Assembly: GCF_029168945.1 (NCBI RefSeq) | Contig: NC_083604.1 | Coordinates: 32,359,686 to 32,423,685 of the forward strand | Length of the DNA stretch: 64,000 nt | Reading direction: 5' to 3' | Source: Cannabis sativa | Lineage: Eukaryota; Streptophyta; Magnoliopsida; Rosales; Cannabaceae | Part shown: one piece after another, positions 1 to 10,993 of the stretch | Numbering within the stretch: the first letter of the stretch is position 1 | How the letters are laid out: every line of letters starts with the position of its first letter | Made by a program: the position numbers and the translations under genes | The notes under the pieces: model-generated | What the model saw: the letters and a program-made list of their open reading frames with translations, nothing else | Databases searched by the model: none | What the model was told of the DNA's origin: nothing

Positions 1-408
1 AGGGTATCTTATAGGGCTAGGCTCCCTAGATTTCTGCTGTTGGGAACTAGGCGAAGACGTCGCTGGCTCCTTGTCAAGTCCAGCGGTCATTGCCTTGGGG
101 TGCACGTGAATGCCAGCTGCCTCCATGGCTTTTTGCATGGCCAGCATCACTTCTTACATTTTCTGGTTTTGCGCTTTCTGAGCTTCAATCTCGGCTTCGT
201 GATCGATAGCTTTTTGTCTGAGAAGCACCAGTTCTGAGTAACTACCTTCGTAATAGGCATACTTGTCGAGGTTTCCCTCGTAGTCATCATCGGGGATTAT
301 TTCCTCTTCCTCGGACTCCTCTGCTGCTCTTGAGGCTACATCTTCCTCATTCGGGTCTTGAGCGTCTTCAAGAGGGCGAGGCTGACGAGTACTTCTAGTC
401 TCCACCAT
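1..408 (-). pseudogene. Partial gag-like N-terminus of LTR element T
   Basis: A reading frame opens at the ATG at 408, 62 bp downstream of the minus-strand LTR, which is where a retrotransposon gag begins. The first 84 residues start METRSTRQPRPLEDAQDPNE after an initial MV and include a very acidic stretch (EESEEEEIIPDDDYEG). A TAA at 154-156 stops the frame. The same frame then continues to position 1 with readable protein (EVMLAMQKAMEAAGIHVHP and onward), so the stop probably breaks one longer gag. The rest lies outside the window. I see no zinc knuckle or enzymatic domain in this part. Assignment to gag rests on position and composition. A Ty3/gypsy non-chromovirus (Tat-like) element is my guess, with low confidence. 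Confidence 0.5.
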
Positions 409-470
409 GTTTGTGAAGTCAAGTGTTTATCTACAGTGGCTTTCTTCAGCTCTCAATGAAAGCACCAAAA
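409..470 (-). other. 5' leader and candidate primer-binding site of element T
   Basis: On the minus strand the LTR end (GGTCAACA) is followed by TTT and then TGGTGCTTTCATTGAGAGC, the position of a primer-binding site. TGG at its start fits pairing with a tRNA CCA end. I cannot say which tRNA it is. The rest of the short leader runs to the gag ATG. Confidence 0.5.
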
Positions 471-1249
471 TGTTGACCGAGATTTTCGGCAACTAATAAA
501 ATATTATAAAATTACCGAGCTGTAAGAAAGTGAGAGAAGGATTTTTACGTGGTTGGGGCATTAATGAGCCTTAGTCCACGAGTCTTCGTTATTTATGGAT
601 GTATTTAATACAGAGGATATACTTGGGAGAATTTCACCCTTATAAATACAGAGAATGTTCTTGGTGAGTATTTACTCTACTTGCTCATATGCAACCCAAG
701 ATTCTCGATCCCATTTAATGAGCTTTGAGGGGGTATTTATAGTATTTTTGGTGGGGTAATCCCTAGAATTGTCCTTACAAGTGTATCTGTATGTATCCAT
801 AAAGTTGGGTATTCCCAATGAATATACCATGGGTAATGCATGGTCAAATCCCTAGGTGCTGTAGGGTTTTTATGTGGAATGTCCTTATTGCCTTTTGATT
901 GACGTGACTCTTCACAGTGTAGCCGTCGCTAGACTTAAATGATCATTACTGTGGCGCTGTTGGTTGGAGGTTGTGCCGTCAGACTTTATTGCGTGTAGCA
1001 GTCCCAACACGCTTCCTCCCATGCGGCATTTAATGCGACTTGATTGCTCAGGAGAAACCTTACACCTCGCGGAGATGCCTTAGCGTTATGTGGGCTTCCG
1101 GGAGCATACTTAGCTCCATGTGCCTTCTCCGGGACCTACGTCCTGGACGTTACCTTATGGCATAAAGACTTAGCAAATATTGTGAATTGCTTGATCCACG
1201 TGTCCCTGTCTGATTGGTCCACGTATATTGGGCAAAATTAGGGGCAACA
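471..1249 (-). mobile_element. 5' LTR of element T (779 bp)
   Basis: Read on the minus strand, it begins TGTTGCCCC and ends TCGGTCAACA, so it has TG...CA termini. It is followed by the candidate primer-binding site and the gag-like frame, which makes it the 5' LTR of an element running leftward out of the window. The bases just outside it (1250-1254, ATAAC) and beyond match the copia leader seen intact near 15640-15655, where the uninterrupted sequence reads through this point. T is therefore inserted in copia element C-A. The partner TSD copy is off the window. Confidence 0.8.
734..741 (-). promoter_or_regulatory. Candidate TATA box in the LTR of element T
   Basis: TATAAATA on the minus strand, about two thirds into the LTR, a plausible U3 core promoter. 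Motif only. Confidence 0.4.
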
Positions 1250-2805
1250 ATAACCATCTAGATTCTTTCTGAAGCTTAATCTAAATTTTTCATTAAATAT
1301 TCCTATCTAAGTTGATATTTAGTTACCTATAACTAATCAACTTAAATCTGAATATCTTTTGGATTTAAAATTTCAAAATTAAGTTGAGGAATTTTAGGCA
1401 TTGGTTATTAAGATTCTTTAGATATTTTTTAAGTTAATATCTTTTCGAATATTAACTTAAAATGGAATATTTTAGATATTTTTTAAGTTAATATCTTTTC
1501 AAATATTAACTTAAAATGGAATATTTTCAAATTAAGTGGTTACAACTTAATTTTTGATATTTAATTAAATTTAAATTTGAAAATATTTAAGTTCTAGATT
1601 TTTTTTCTAATACAACTTAAATTAGATAATTTTTAAAATTTTGTGGAAAAGATACTTAGTCAAATAAGATGTTTTCTAGATAGTTATTTCTAGACTACTT
1701 ATTATTTCTAATATTAAATAGGAAAATATTATAGATTGTGAAATTAATTATTTATATAATTAATTTTGGTACAATTTATTTTAAGTATATTTTTCCTAGT
1801 ATTAAACTAGAGATTAATAATTAAGCCTTCTCTACACTTAATTATTTATTTCTTGAATTTAATACATTTAATTAACCTGAAAATTAAATATCTAAGTTGA
1901 TTTTCATCATCATACTTAAATATTTCTTTTTCATGACACTTAATTAAATAGAAAATTATTTTTAGTTGAAATTTATTTTTTCAACTAAATTTAAATAATT
2001 TTCAAAATATATTTTTTTCTTTATTTTATTAATCAAATTTTGAAATTGCATTTCTTAAATGCTGGAATTTCGAATTTTATTTGAAAAATAGATTAAAGTT
2101 GTAAATTATTTATTTTAATTTTGGACCAACTTAAATCAATGATTTTTTCATTTAATGATTAATTAAAATAAATGAAGTAAAATATATTTAATTAGAAAAT
2201 GAATTAATTAGTCCATGAAAATCTAGATAGATATTATCTGTGTTTGCTTGAAGTATTTTTCTAGTGTATTTAATTAAATAGAAAATTAATATTTAAGGTT
2301 ATTTTCATCATCATACTTAAATATTTCAAATTTTTCTTATATATTTAATTAAATAGGAAAATTATATTTTTTATTGTAAATTAATTTTATTAATTAATTT
2401 TGGGCCAACATTAAATTAGAATAATTTTTCCAGGATTTATTTTTATTTTAACAAGCAATTTCGAAAATTGTATTATTAAATACTTCAATTTTTTGAAATG
2501 CAATATATATTTATAGAAAATTAAATTTGAGTTGTAAATTAATTTAAATTAATTTTGTAACAACTTAAATTGAATATTTTTCTAAATATTTATTGGAAAT
2601 TATTACTAAGATGGAAATAATTTATGTTATTTTCATATCCATCTGAGTAAAATTTATAAATATTAAATTAAAATTTATATTTAGAATTTTTCATTCTAAA
2701 TTGGAAATTTTAATTGAATAAATATATATTTAAAATAAATAGATTAAAATAAGTATCAAAGAAAATACAACTCTCCTTAAATAATGAGCTTTACTATTAT
2801 TAAGA

Positions 2806-3600
2806 TATTCGATCTCCATTGTTGGTTTTACATCGCGTTTGTTTTAGTGAGTAATCCTCCCTAATGGAGGAGCGTTCATTAGCAATTTTGCACTGTTTAA
2901 TCTCGAAAGATAAGTAGTTTGTATGTTTTTTATATGGTATGGATCACCCTAATGGTGGCGACCATATTTGACTTGCAAATTATGAAACAATGGTAGAAGC
3001 TCATAAGATAGAATTGCCTTGACTCTCGCCTAAACGGGACAACGCTGAATTCCAATCTTGATCGAATAAAAGGTTGCTAGAATGATTAACATTTTAGATG
3101 AGCTGATAACTCTATTCAATGGATGGTAGCTTTGACTCTCTTCTAAACGGGACACTGATATCAGTTTGTTGAAAACCTTGGAAATTATTTAGGATTGTAT
3201 GTTTTAGTATTTTCACTTGTCATTCCTACTTGCTATAATTTAATAATTTCTGAATTGTGTATGAATTTATATTGAACCATGTTATTTTCTGTTATTAAAT
3301 TGTAGTTTAATTTCGAATCTTCATTGTTGGTCTAACTTGGTTTGTTTATCTAATGAGATAAATCTCTAGTGGATTTTCACCATTAGACATACATAATAGT
3401 GTTAGATCTCGAAAGATAAATATTGTATATGCAACATCTAGTTGTTCATCAATTGATGACACCTTAGACTACTATTTTTACAATATGAAACAAGAAGATT
3501 GTATAAATAAGATTACTTTGACTCTCGCTAATCGAAGCATCGTTGGATTCTTATTTATAAACGAAATTATCCTAATTCCTCTTAGCTTATTCATTTCGAA
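2806..3600 (+). repeat. Two diverged tandem leader modules of C-A
   Basis: Module 1 (about 2806-3182) starts with a CGATCTCCATTGTTGG motif and holds two copies of a TTTGACTCTCGCC/TTCTAAACGGGAC-type motif. Module 2 (about 3315-3600) starts CGAATCTTCATTGTTGG and carries the related TTTGACTCTCGCTAATCGAAG. Both share the order 'cattgttgg ... tctcgaaagataa ... tatgaaacaa ... ttgactctcgc ... cgttggattctta'. Module 1 also contains a small hairpin, CCTCC-CTAAT-GGAGG. Function unknown. Confidence 0.6.
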
Positions 3601-3642
3601 TTAGCTCAATAACATATCATTGGATGAATGGTCTATATATCA

Positions 3643-3647
3643 TTTAA
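3643..3647. other. Target-site duplication of G-A, left copy (TTTAA)
   Basis: TTTAA directly precedes the TGTAAAGACC start of the G-A LTR and is repeated at 29986-29990 after its last LTR. Confidence 0.85.
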
Positions 3648-4775
3648 TGTAAAGACCGCTTAGTTTAATTTGGAACTTAGCAGTTAATCATGTTTAATTA
3701 TGAAATTATTTATAGCTATTTAAATAATTTATTATACTGTTATTAATTGAATTCAGAAATGCATTGCTATGTCATTCAGTAGTTTTCATATTTTGCATTT
3801 CCGGTGCCCGGTATTTTAGAACTCGGTGTTTGACTCAGTAGAAATCACAACTTAGTATGTTAGTAGTTTGGGACGGTTTATTAGACATTGGGAATGTCAG
3901 GAATGGCCGGGAATTTAGAATTTCCCAAAAATACCCCTTTGGTGTGATTTATGTGGTTTTAGTGTGGAGGGGCAAAATGGTCTTTTTGCCTCATTGGTAT
4001 TTTGTCTTCTAGTGAGTTATTAATTGAAAAATAAGTGTTTATTTTCTCTAAGTGTTGGCTGAATGAATTGATATATGTTAAGAGATTTTATTTCATTTTA
4101 ACAAACAAATTACAAAGTTTAAAAATAGAAAAAAAATTGGAAAAGCTTTTCTCTCTCTTTTCCTCTCTCTCTCGGCTAGTTTGGGGTGTGCAAAGGGCTG
4201 GGTTTTCTTGGCTGATTCAAGTGGTTTTTAGCAAGATCAAAGTGATTCTAATTGAGGTATTTCCTTGTTTAGTTTCTTACTTTGTTTTCTTGAAATTTTT
4301 AATGAAAAGTTGAGTAATGCATGATGATTTTGGTGATGTTGCTGCTGTTTATTGTTGTTGTTGTTTCCTTGATTAAAATGTTGAGTTAAGTAGGTTTAAT
4401 TAGATTGAATTGCATGCTTGAATTTCTTGTTCTAGTTGGATAGATTTTCTATGTAAAAAGCTTGGGTTTTCAAAGAAAATTGAGGTTTTGGTGGCTGTTG
4501 TGTTTGCATGAGTTGGATTCTAGTTTCTGAAGTTGTTTTAAGCTTGATTATGAGTTTGAAGCATAGATTGAATGCATGTTAGGTGATTTTACTCAAGTTT
4601 GAGTTTAGAACTCAAAGCTTGAGCTTTAATGGTGATTTTTGCTATTGTGTTAATGGGGTGGTTTTGAAGCTTTAGAAATGTTCTAGGGGATATATAGAAC
4701 AGGTCTGGAAGGTTTCATTTGATTTGGAGTTGATTTGAGCAAGATATGGATTTTTTATGTTTGCTGTCTGCGAGG

Positions 4776-4867
4776 AACCGGAATTCCGGTTGTGCATCCG
4801 GAATTCCGGATGGGGTTCTGAATTTTCCCAAAACCGGAATTCCGGTTGGGCAACCGGTCTACCGGTT
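4776..4867. repeat. Cluster of CCGG palindromes in the chromovirus LTR
   Basis: AACCGGAATTCCGGTT (4776-4791), ATCCGGAATTCCGGAT (4796-4811) and AACCGGAATTCCGGTT (4832-4847) are perfect 16-bp palindromes. AACCGGTCTACCGGTT (4852-4867) has 7-bp arms around CT. Related clusters occur at about 28755-28846, 45365-45460 and, altered, 52540-52625. Confidence 0.85.
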
Positions 4868-5203
4868 GGGGAAAATTCTGAAACCCTGGATTCTCTCGAT
4901 TTTATGTTTTAGGGGGTATTGCCATGCTTTTTATCGATAGGGAAACTTTTAGTTCCTAGTTTAAGTCACCGGGAAGTGACTTAGCGTGTCACTTATAGTG
5001 TTGTGATTTTTATGGTTTAGGAGCCTGTAATCCACCGCGCAGTTAAAGTTCCAGTCAGGTTGACCGGCACACCTGAATTCGGAATCCAGGTAAGATTAGT
5101 ATACCAGTATGCATATGTAGATTACATGTTTAGCGTGCATGTAGGAAGCCTGTTAGATTACATTAGTTATGTATGTTGGCTTCGAACCATCCAACCCTGT
5201 CAC

Positions 5204-5432
5204 GTCGGTACAGGCTGGAGTATGACTAGCAGCTGGAGTATGACCGGTTCGACCGATCAGGCTGACACTTGGTTGGTGGTTCCGTACTATTGACGTATCC
5301 CGTCGGTACAGGCTGGAGTATGACCAGCAGCCAGAGTATGACCGGTTCGACCGATCAGGAGGATACTGTAACACGTCGGTACAGGCTGGAGTATGACCAG
5401 CAGCCGGAGTATGACCGGTTCGACCGATCAGG
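5204..5432. repeat. Three tandem units with GGCTGGAGTATGACC in the LTR
   Basis: Units start near 5204, 5301 and 5375. Each has the order GTCGGTACAGGCTGGAG, tatgac(c/t)agcagc, then GAGTATGACCGGTTCGACCG and ATCAGG. Spacing is uneven (about 97 and 74 bp) because the linkers differ. The same array is present in the other G-A LTRs and, in reverse complement, in G-B and S. Confidence 0.8.
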
Positions 5433-5477
5433 GTGTTACTTGTCAATAGTACCGTCCTTATGAACGTTCAGAACTCA

Positions 5478-5562
5478 GTACCGTGTTGGACACGGTAGTA
5501 GTGACTCAGTACCGTGTTGGACACGGCAGTAGTGGGACTCAGTATCGTGTTGGACACGGCAG
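5478..5562. repeat. Three short units with the hairpin CCGTGT-TGG-ACACGG
   Basis: ACTCAGTACCGTGTTGGACA plus CGG occurs twice, and a variant with ATCGTG occurs a third time, at spacings of about 31-33 bp. The core CCGTGT/ACACGG is a perfect 6-bp stem with a TGG loop. Repeated at 29450-29540 and, altered, at 22260-22345 and 44760-44840. Confidence 0.75.
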
Positions 5563-6011
5563 TTAGGGTTATGATCAGGGGTATGGGCGTCTGATCATGA
5601 CCGGGTTTTATGTATGAATATTATTATGCTTTTCTTACTGAGTCTGTTGACTCACAGTTCTACATTTATGTGTAGGTAAAGGCAAGGCTAAAGCTGATGG
5701 ACTGTGAACGAGCTTATGAAGGTTGTACATGTCGGGGCGGTTAGGCCTGAAGAGTACGATCCTCGGGACAGCAAGGCTGATTTTGTAACTAGTCGCTAGG
5801 CGACAATTATTTTGTATAAACAGTTAACTCTTTTTGTAAATGATTTTGTAATCGGGATCCCGAGCCTTTTGTAATATTATTTTATAAGTTTAATTAAAAA
5901 GCAAAAATTTTAATTAATCACGTTTTCCATAAACCTCGTTGACTAGCAACGAGCTGCACAGCATGTTTAAAAATCACGTAATACGCCTATGTTAGTTAGG
6001 GTGTTACAATT

Positions 6012-6030
6012 TGGTATCAGAGCCGCCAGG
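6012..6030 (+). other. Primer-binding site (tRNA-iMet) of G-A, first copy
   Basis: TGGTATCAGAGCCGCCAGG lies three bases after the LTR end. TGGTATCAGAGC is complementary to the 3' end of plant initiator tRNA-Met. This is a primer site, not a tRNA gene. Confidence 0.85.
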
Positions 6031-6289
6031 TTGTCTTCCGAAGATCATCACGACATGTACAATCATCATCAGCAGTTAGCTCGTTTCACGGTTCAGTAAG
6101 CCTTTATTGCTTTAGTAGTTTATTTATTTATTTATGAAAAAGAAAAGCCTGTTAGGAAGCATGTTAGTAGCCTGATAGTAGAATAGGCGCATGTTTTGTT
6201 TTCAATTTCCAAATTAAGCGGCATTAGAAAGCTCTTCTTGAATACGACCTAATATGCCAACTCTGGGTTTCGCAGGCGGTTCTAACTAG

Positions 6290-9096
6290 ATGGACGCCAG
6301 GCGGACCACCAGGAGTCAGGGCAACTCAGTAGGGTCGAATCAAGGTCAGGGAGCTCAGTTTCCCCCGCCAGTTAGGGGCCGAGGTAGAGGTCCCCGAGGT
6401 AGGGCTCGTGGTCGGGGTGATGAGAACCCGCCACAGGCTGCCCAGGCTCCCCCAGCCGATCAGGGAGCCCAGAATTGGGAGGTTCTGTTTATTGAGATGC
6501 AAGCCCGGATAGAAGAACAAGACCTCGAGATTCAGAGGTTGAGACAGCAGGGTGCTCCTGCAGTTCCAGTGCCCGTAGTTACAGTGGCACCTGCCCCTGC
6601 TGCCCAGGCCGAGATAGTGGTGGCGGCCAATAGATTGGAACCTCTGTATAAACGGTTCCGGAAGCAAGCACCTCCGGTTTTCTTGGGAGGTCCAGACGTG
6701 ATGAAGGCCGAACAGTGGCTGACGGTGATCACCAAGATCTTGAACTTCATGGGTGTCACCGGTAATGATAGAGTGGTGTGTGCCACTTTCCAGTTCCAGG
6801 AGGACGCTCTGGTCTGGTGAGACATGGTGTCTCAGATTCACGACGTCACATACATGACCTGGGAAAGGTTTCAGGAACTCTTCAACGCCAAGTACTATAA
6901 TGAGGCGGTCAGAAGCGCCAAGAGGAAAGAGTTCGCTCACCTGACCCAGCGTGAGAATATGAGCGTAACTGAGTATACTACTCAGTTTGACCGGTTGGCG
7001 AGGTTAGCCTCGGGAATTGTGCCAACCGACTTCAACAAGAAAGAGAAGTATCTGGACGGGTTAAATGCGAAGATCAAACACGATTTGATGATCCCCACGG
7101 ACGACAACACCACCTATGCTCAGATGGTGGAGAAGGCACTGCGAGCTGAGGGCGCAGTTGGGTGTATGTCGGAGTCAGCTAGTACTCCGGCGAGTGGCGG
7201 GGCTCCTACCCCTCCTGCATCAGGCTTTAGCAGGGGGAGTAGTGGTTCGGCCATTGATCAGAGGAAGAGAGCACTCACTGCTTCCGGTGGCTCGAGTCAG
7301 AACAAGAGGTTCCGAGGGAACCAGAACAGAGGGAGTCGTCCTGGTGGTACTGAGACCCGATTCTCCTATCCCGAGTGCCCTAGCTGCAAAAGGCACCATC
7401 GGGGTGAGTGCAAAGGTCTGGGCTGCTTTCACTGTGGCATGCCCGGACACTTCAAGAGGGACTGTCCCCAGCTCCGATCAGAGGCACCGAGAGCTCCGGC
7501 GATACCCACTCCAGCCAGGGTGTTCGCCATCACTCAGGCTGATGCAGATGCCAGCCCATCAGTCGTCACAGGTCAGCTTTCTGTTAATAACTCGCTTTAC
7601 TCAGTGCTGTTTGATTCTGGGGCTACACATTCTTATGTGGCGGCCAGAGTCTTTAGTAAATTGGATAGACCGTACGATAGATATGAATCAGGGTTTGGAA
7701 CGCTATTACCTGGCGGAGAGTTGGTTATCTCCAACAGGTGAATTAGGTGTATGCCGATCAGGATAGATGGTAGGGAGTTAAGTGCTGATTTGATAGAGAT
7801 GAGTTTAGTAGAGTTCGATATTATTTTAGGAATGGATTTCCTATCTAAATATTCGGCGAGCATTGATTGTAAAAGGAAGATGGTGATCCTCCAACAGGAA
7901 AGTGAAGAACCATTTGTGTTTGTTGGTTCAGTTCAGGGATCCCGGATCCCGGTGATTTCGGCCATGTCAGCTAGAGATTTATTACATGGCCGTTGTTTAG
8001 GGTTTCTGGCCGTGGTGGTGGACACCACTCGGCCAGATACCATTCGGCCAGAGGACATCAAAGTGGTTCGGGAATTTTTTGATGTTTTTCCCGAAGAACT
8101 TCCAGGGTTACCACCTCAGCGAGAGATTGACTTTGTGATAGACTTGGCACTAGGGGTGGAACCGGTTTCCAAAGCCCCATATAGAATGGCTCCAGTTGAA
8201 CTTAAGGAATTCAAGATTCAGCTCCAAGGGTTGCTTGACCTAGGATTTATTCGGCCCAATGTGTCACCCTGGGGAGCCCCGGTTTTATTCGTCAAGAAGA
8301 AGGATGGATCTATGAGGATGTGCATCGACTATAGAGAATTGAACAAGCTAACGGTGAAGAATAAATATCCATTACCTAGGATCGATGATTTGTTCGATCA
8401 ACTTCAGGGGAAGACGGTCTTTTCTAAGATTGATCTCCGTTCGGGTTATCATCAGTTGAGAATCCGAGACGAGGACATTCCGAAGACGGCTTTCCGCACT
8501 AGGTATGGACATTACGAATTCCTGGTTATGTCATTCGGACTAACCAATGCTCCTGCAGCATTCATGGACTTGATGAATAGAGTATTCAATGATTTCCTCG
8601 ATATCTGTGTGATTGTGTTTATCGACGACATCCTCGTGTACTCTCAATCAGAAGAGGAGCATGAATTACATCTTCAGATAGTACTGCAACGGCTTCGAGA
8701 ACATAAGCTTTATGCCAAGTTCAAGAAATGTGAGTTCTGGCTATCTCAGGTGTCCTTCCTAGGGCACATTGTGAGCAAAGATGGGATCAAGGTGGATCCC
8801 GGGAAGATCGAATCCGTCAGGGATTGGCCGAGACCGAAGACAGTGACAGAGATCAGAAGCTTCTTGGGTTTACCTGGGCACTACCGTAGGTTCGTGGAAG
8901 GGTTTCAAAAATTTCAATGCCCCTAACCGAGCTTACAAAGAAGAATCAGTGATTTATTTGGTCAGACAAGTGCGAAGCTAGTTTTCAGGAGCTAAAGCAG
9001 AGGTTGATTACCGCTCCAGTGCTAGCTTTGCCTTCAGACAAGGAGAAGTTCGTAGTTTATTGTGACGCATCCAAACAGGGTTTGGGGTGTGTATTG
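6290..9096 (+). pseudogene. Chromovirus gag-protease-RT-RNase H part, first G-A copy
   Basis: One frame runs from the ATG at 6290 to about 8905, broken only by TGA at 6818-6820 and TGA at 7739-7741. Order: N-terminus MDARRTTRSQGNS; retrotransposon gag domain (WERFQELFNAKYY); zinc knuckle CFHCGMPGHFKRDC; protease LFDSGATHSYVA (near residue 440); reverse transcriptase with [11 protein letters not shown] and the FIDDILVYS active site (near residue 776). A one-base deletion in a T run near 8907 shifts the frame. A further TGA lies at 8950-8952, where sister copies have CGA. RNase H begins with [11 protein letters not shown] and is cut after codon 9094-9096 by copia element C-D. It continues at 19239. 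Chromovirus polyproteins of this lineage are normally a single uninterrupted frame, so this copy is dead as a protein source. Confidence 0.9.
9092..9096. other. Target-site duplication of C-D, left copy (TATTG)
   Basis: TATTG precedes the C-D LTR and is repeated at 19234-19238. Removing C-D and one copy rejoins the RNase H codons exactly. Confidence 0.9.
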
Positions 9097-10993
9097 TGTT
9101 GGAATTTATTTTACCAGGATCTTAGATCTACTCACAAGTATGTTGATTAACACCCTAAATATGAACTTTCTAAAACGATGAAATAAACACATATAAAGTT
9201 TAGGAAACCTTACATTGGGTGCAGCGGAATATAATGACTCCTTCCGTTCAGATATCTAGCCCTTGATTCCTTTCTGTAGCAGAGCATTATCAATATCTGA
9301 ACCTGGATCTCTTTCTCTGAATCTTTGATGCTGAAACTCCTTCTTGCTGAATGTCTTTCTTCACGATCTTCCTCACTATGATTGAGGTATCACTTGCTGT
9401 GTGTGGGCACTACTCATACACTAAGAATTTTGAAATTCAAGAGGGAAGATAAAGAAGAAGTGGCAGCTAAAGATAGGGAGAGAGAAAGGCTCAGGTTTTT
9501 CTCTGAAGGAAAAATAGAAAATTTAAGTGTAATTTTCCTGAAGCCTTCACTATCTATTTATAGAATTCCACTAGGGTTAGGTTTGAATTATTTGGCATTA
9601 AAATAATGAAAATATCAGTTTAAATTTCCTACAAAAGTGGCAGGCCCTATACTAGTGGATTTGGGCCTCACTTTTTGCAATTTTGCAGTTTTACCTTTTC
9701 TGCATCTGATTTTCTCAAAAATGTCAATTTTCTAATTCAACCATTTAAATGCCAATTCTAACTATTTAATAACTATAAATAATTATTAAATAATATTGTC
9801 ATTTATCATATTTATTAATTGAACCATACAAAGTATCATAATTAACAAATATGCCCCTATAAACTCTTTTTTTACAATTTCGCCCTTACTTAGTGAAAAA
9901 TTCACAAATAGACATAGTCTAAATTGAGAATTATAATTGATTAATCAAAACCAATTACATGAGTCTTACAAGCAATATTATCTCAACTAGTGGGGGGACC
10001 ATGGGTCTATATAACCGAGCTTCCAATAAGTAGATCAAGAATTTAGCACTAAAATTCACTGACTTATTAATTCTTCGTTGAATCCACGCATAGAACTTAG
10101 AATTGCACTCTCAGTATATAGAATGCTCTATATGTTCCACCATATAGACACATCATTAGTTATCCATCGTTATAATCCTAATTCGATCAATGATCCTCTA
10201 TATGAATGATCTACACTGTAAAGGGATTAAATTACCGTTACACCTTACAATGTATTTATTCCTTAAAACACTTGACCCCGTATAAATGATATTTCAGCTT
10301 ATGTGAAATGAGTACTCCACCATTTATGTTCGTTTGGTCAAGCTCGAAGGAGATCATCCTTTGCTTACTATTCGCCAGATAGAAGCTATAGATTCCATGT
10401 TTATGATAGCGCTCCCACTCAATTGCACTACCGTGTTCCCAAAATGTACGTATCACCCTGACCTAAAAGTAGGCTTAACTAACAAATCAAAGAACACGAA
10501 TAGCCTCTAGAGATTGAGCCTAATCATATCAGGATTAAGATCATTTGATCTAGGATCAACTAGGCGATATTGACTTGAATAGATATTACGGTAAGTTTAA
10601 TAAATCTAAGTCAAAGTTCAATATCGGTCCCTTCCGATGCATACTCCATGCATCCAACCTGAGCTTTACTTTAACCAATGTTCTGGAAAGAACATAGTAT
10701 TTCTCCAAATACAAGTAAACTCTTGTTGTAGATTATCATATCAGTAAAACCCTATGTCTGATAAATCTAGGAAACTTTATTCACATAGTCATGTTTACTT
10801 TCCAATGTGTTGACGGCACAATAAACAGGATCAAGTATGTGAAAAGGGTTTCAGATGAATTTATACATTATGTACATATAATCATGAAATAAATCATGTG
10901 AACCATGCAACATTAAATGTTATTTCTGATCTATATTAATAAGTAAATCTGATTATATTGAAATGAGTTTTATTTAGGGCATAAAACCCAACA
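9097..10993 (-). mobile_element. 3' LTR of C-D (1897 bp)
   Basis: On the plus strand it runs TGTTGGAATTTATTTTACC ... GGGCATAAAACCCAACA. A TATAAATA box lies on the minus strand at 9555-9562. The small open frames inside it recur in the other LTR copy, but they have no recognisable domain and I do not call them genes. Confidence 0.9.

Larger units (their letters stand above)
1250..3647 (+). mobile_element. Copia element C-A, 5' leader part (non-coding)
   Basis: This AT-rich stretch matches, in reverse complement, the leader of C-D (about 13330-15655) and resembles the leaders of C-B (57200-58990) and C-C (40400-42230). It has no open frame of note. Its upstream end is cut by element T and its downstream end by chromovirus G-A at the TSD TTTAA (3643-3647). 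C-A resumes at 29986. The copia leader normally lies between the primer-binding site and gag. Here no gag follows: after G-A the sequence leads into pol remnants. Confidence 0.8.
3648..6008 (+). mobile_element. 5' LTR of G-A (2361 bp)
   Basis: Begins TGTAAAGACCGCTTAG and ends GTTAGGGTGTTACA. It is followed after three bases by a tRNA-iMet primer-binding site. It contains a palindrome cluster (4776-4867), three units with a GGCTGGAGTATGACC motif (5204-5432), and three short units with CCGTGTTGGACACGG (about 5478-5562). The small open frames inside it are not conserved as proteins and I treat them as chance. Confidence 0.9.

Noticed and set aside
5204..5562. Spaced repeats resembling a CRISPR array
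   Set aside because: Units are of uneven spacing with related linkers, lie in a plant LTR, and recur in every LTR copy; ordinary subrepeats.
6012..6030. tRNA-like sequence TGGTATCAGAGCC
   Set aside because: It is only the 3'-end complement of tRNA-iMet placed next to an LTR, a primer-binding site; no tRNA body follows here or at the other sites.
6326..6940. 204-residue open frame on the minus strand over the gag region
   Set aside because: It is antisense to the clear gag frame, recurs wherever gag recurs, and has no domain; a shadow of codon bias.
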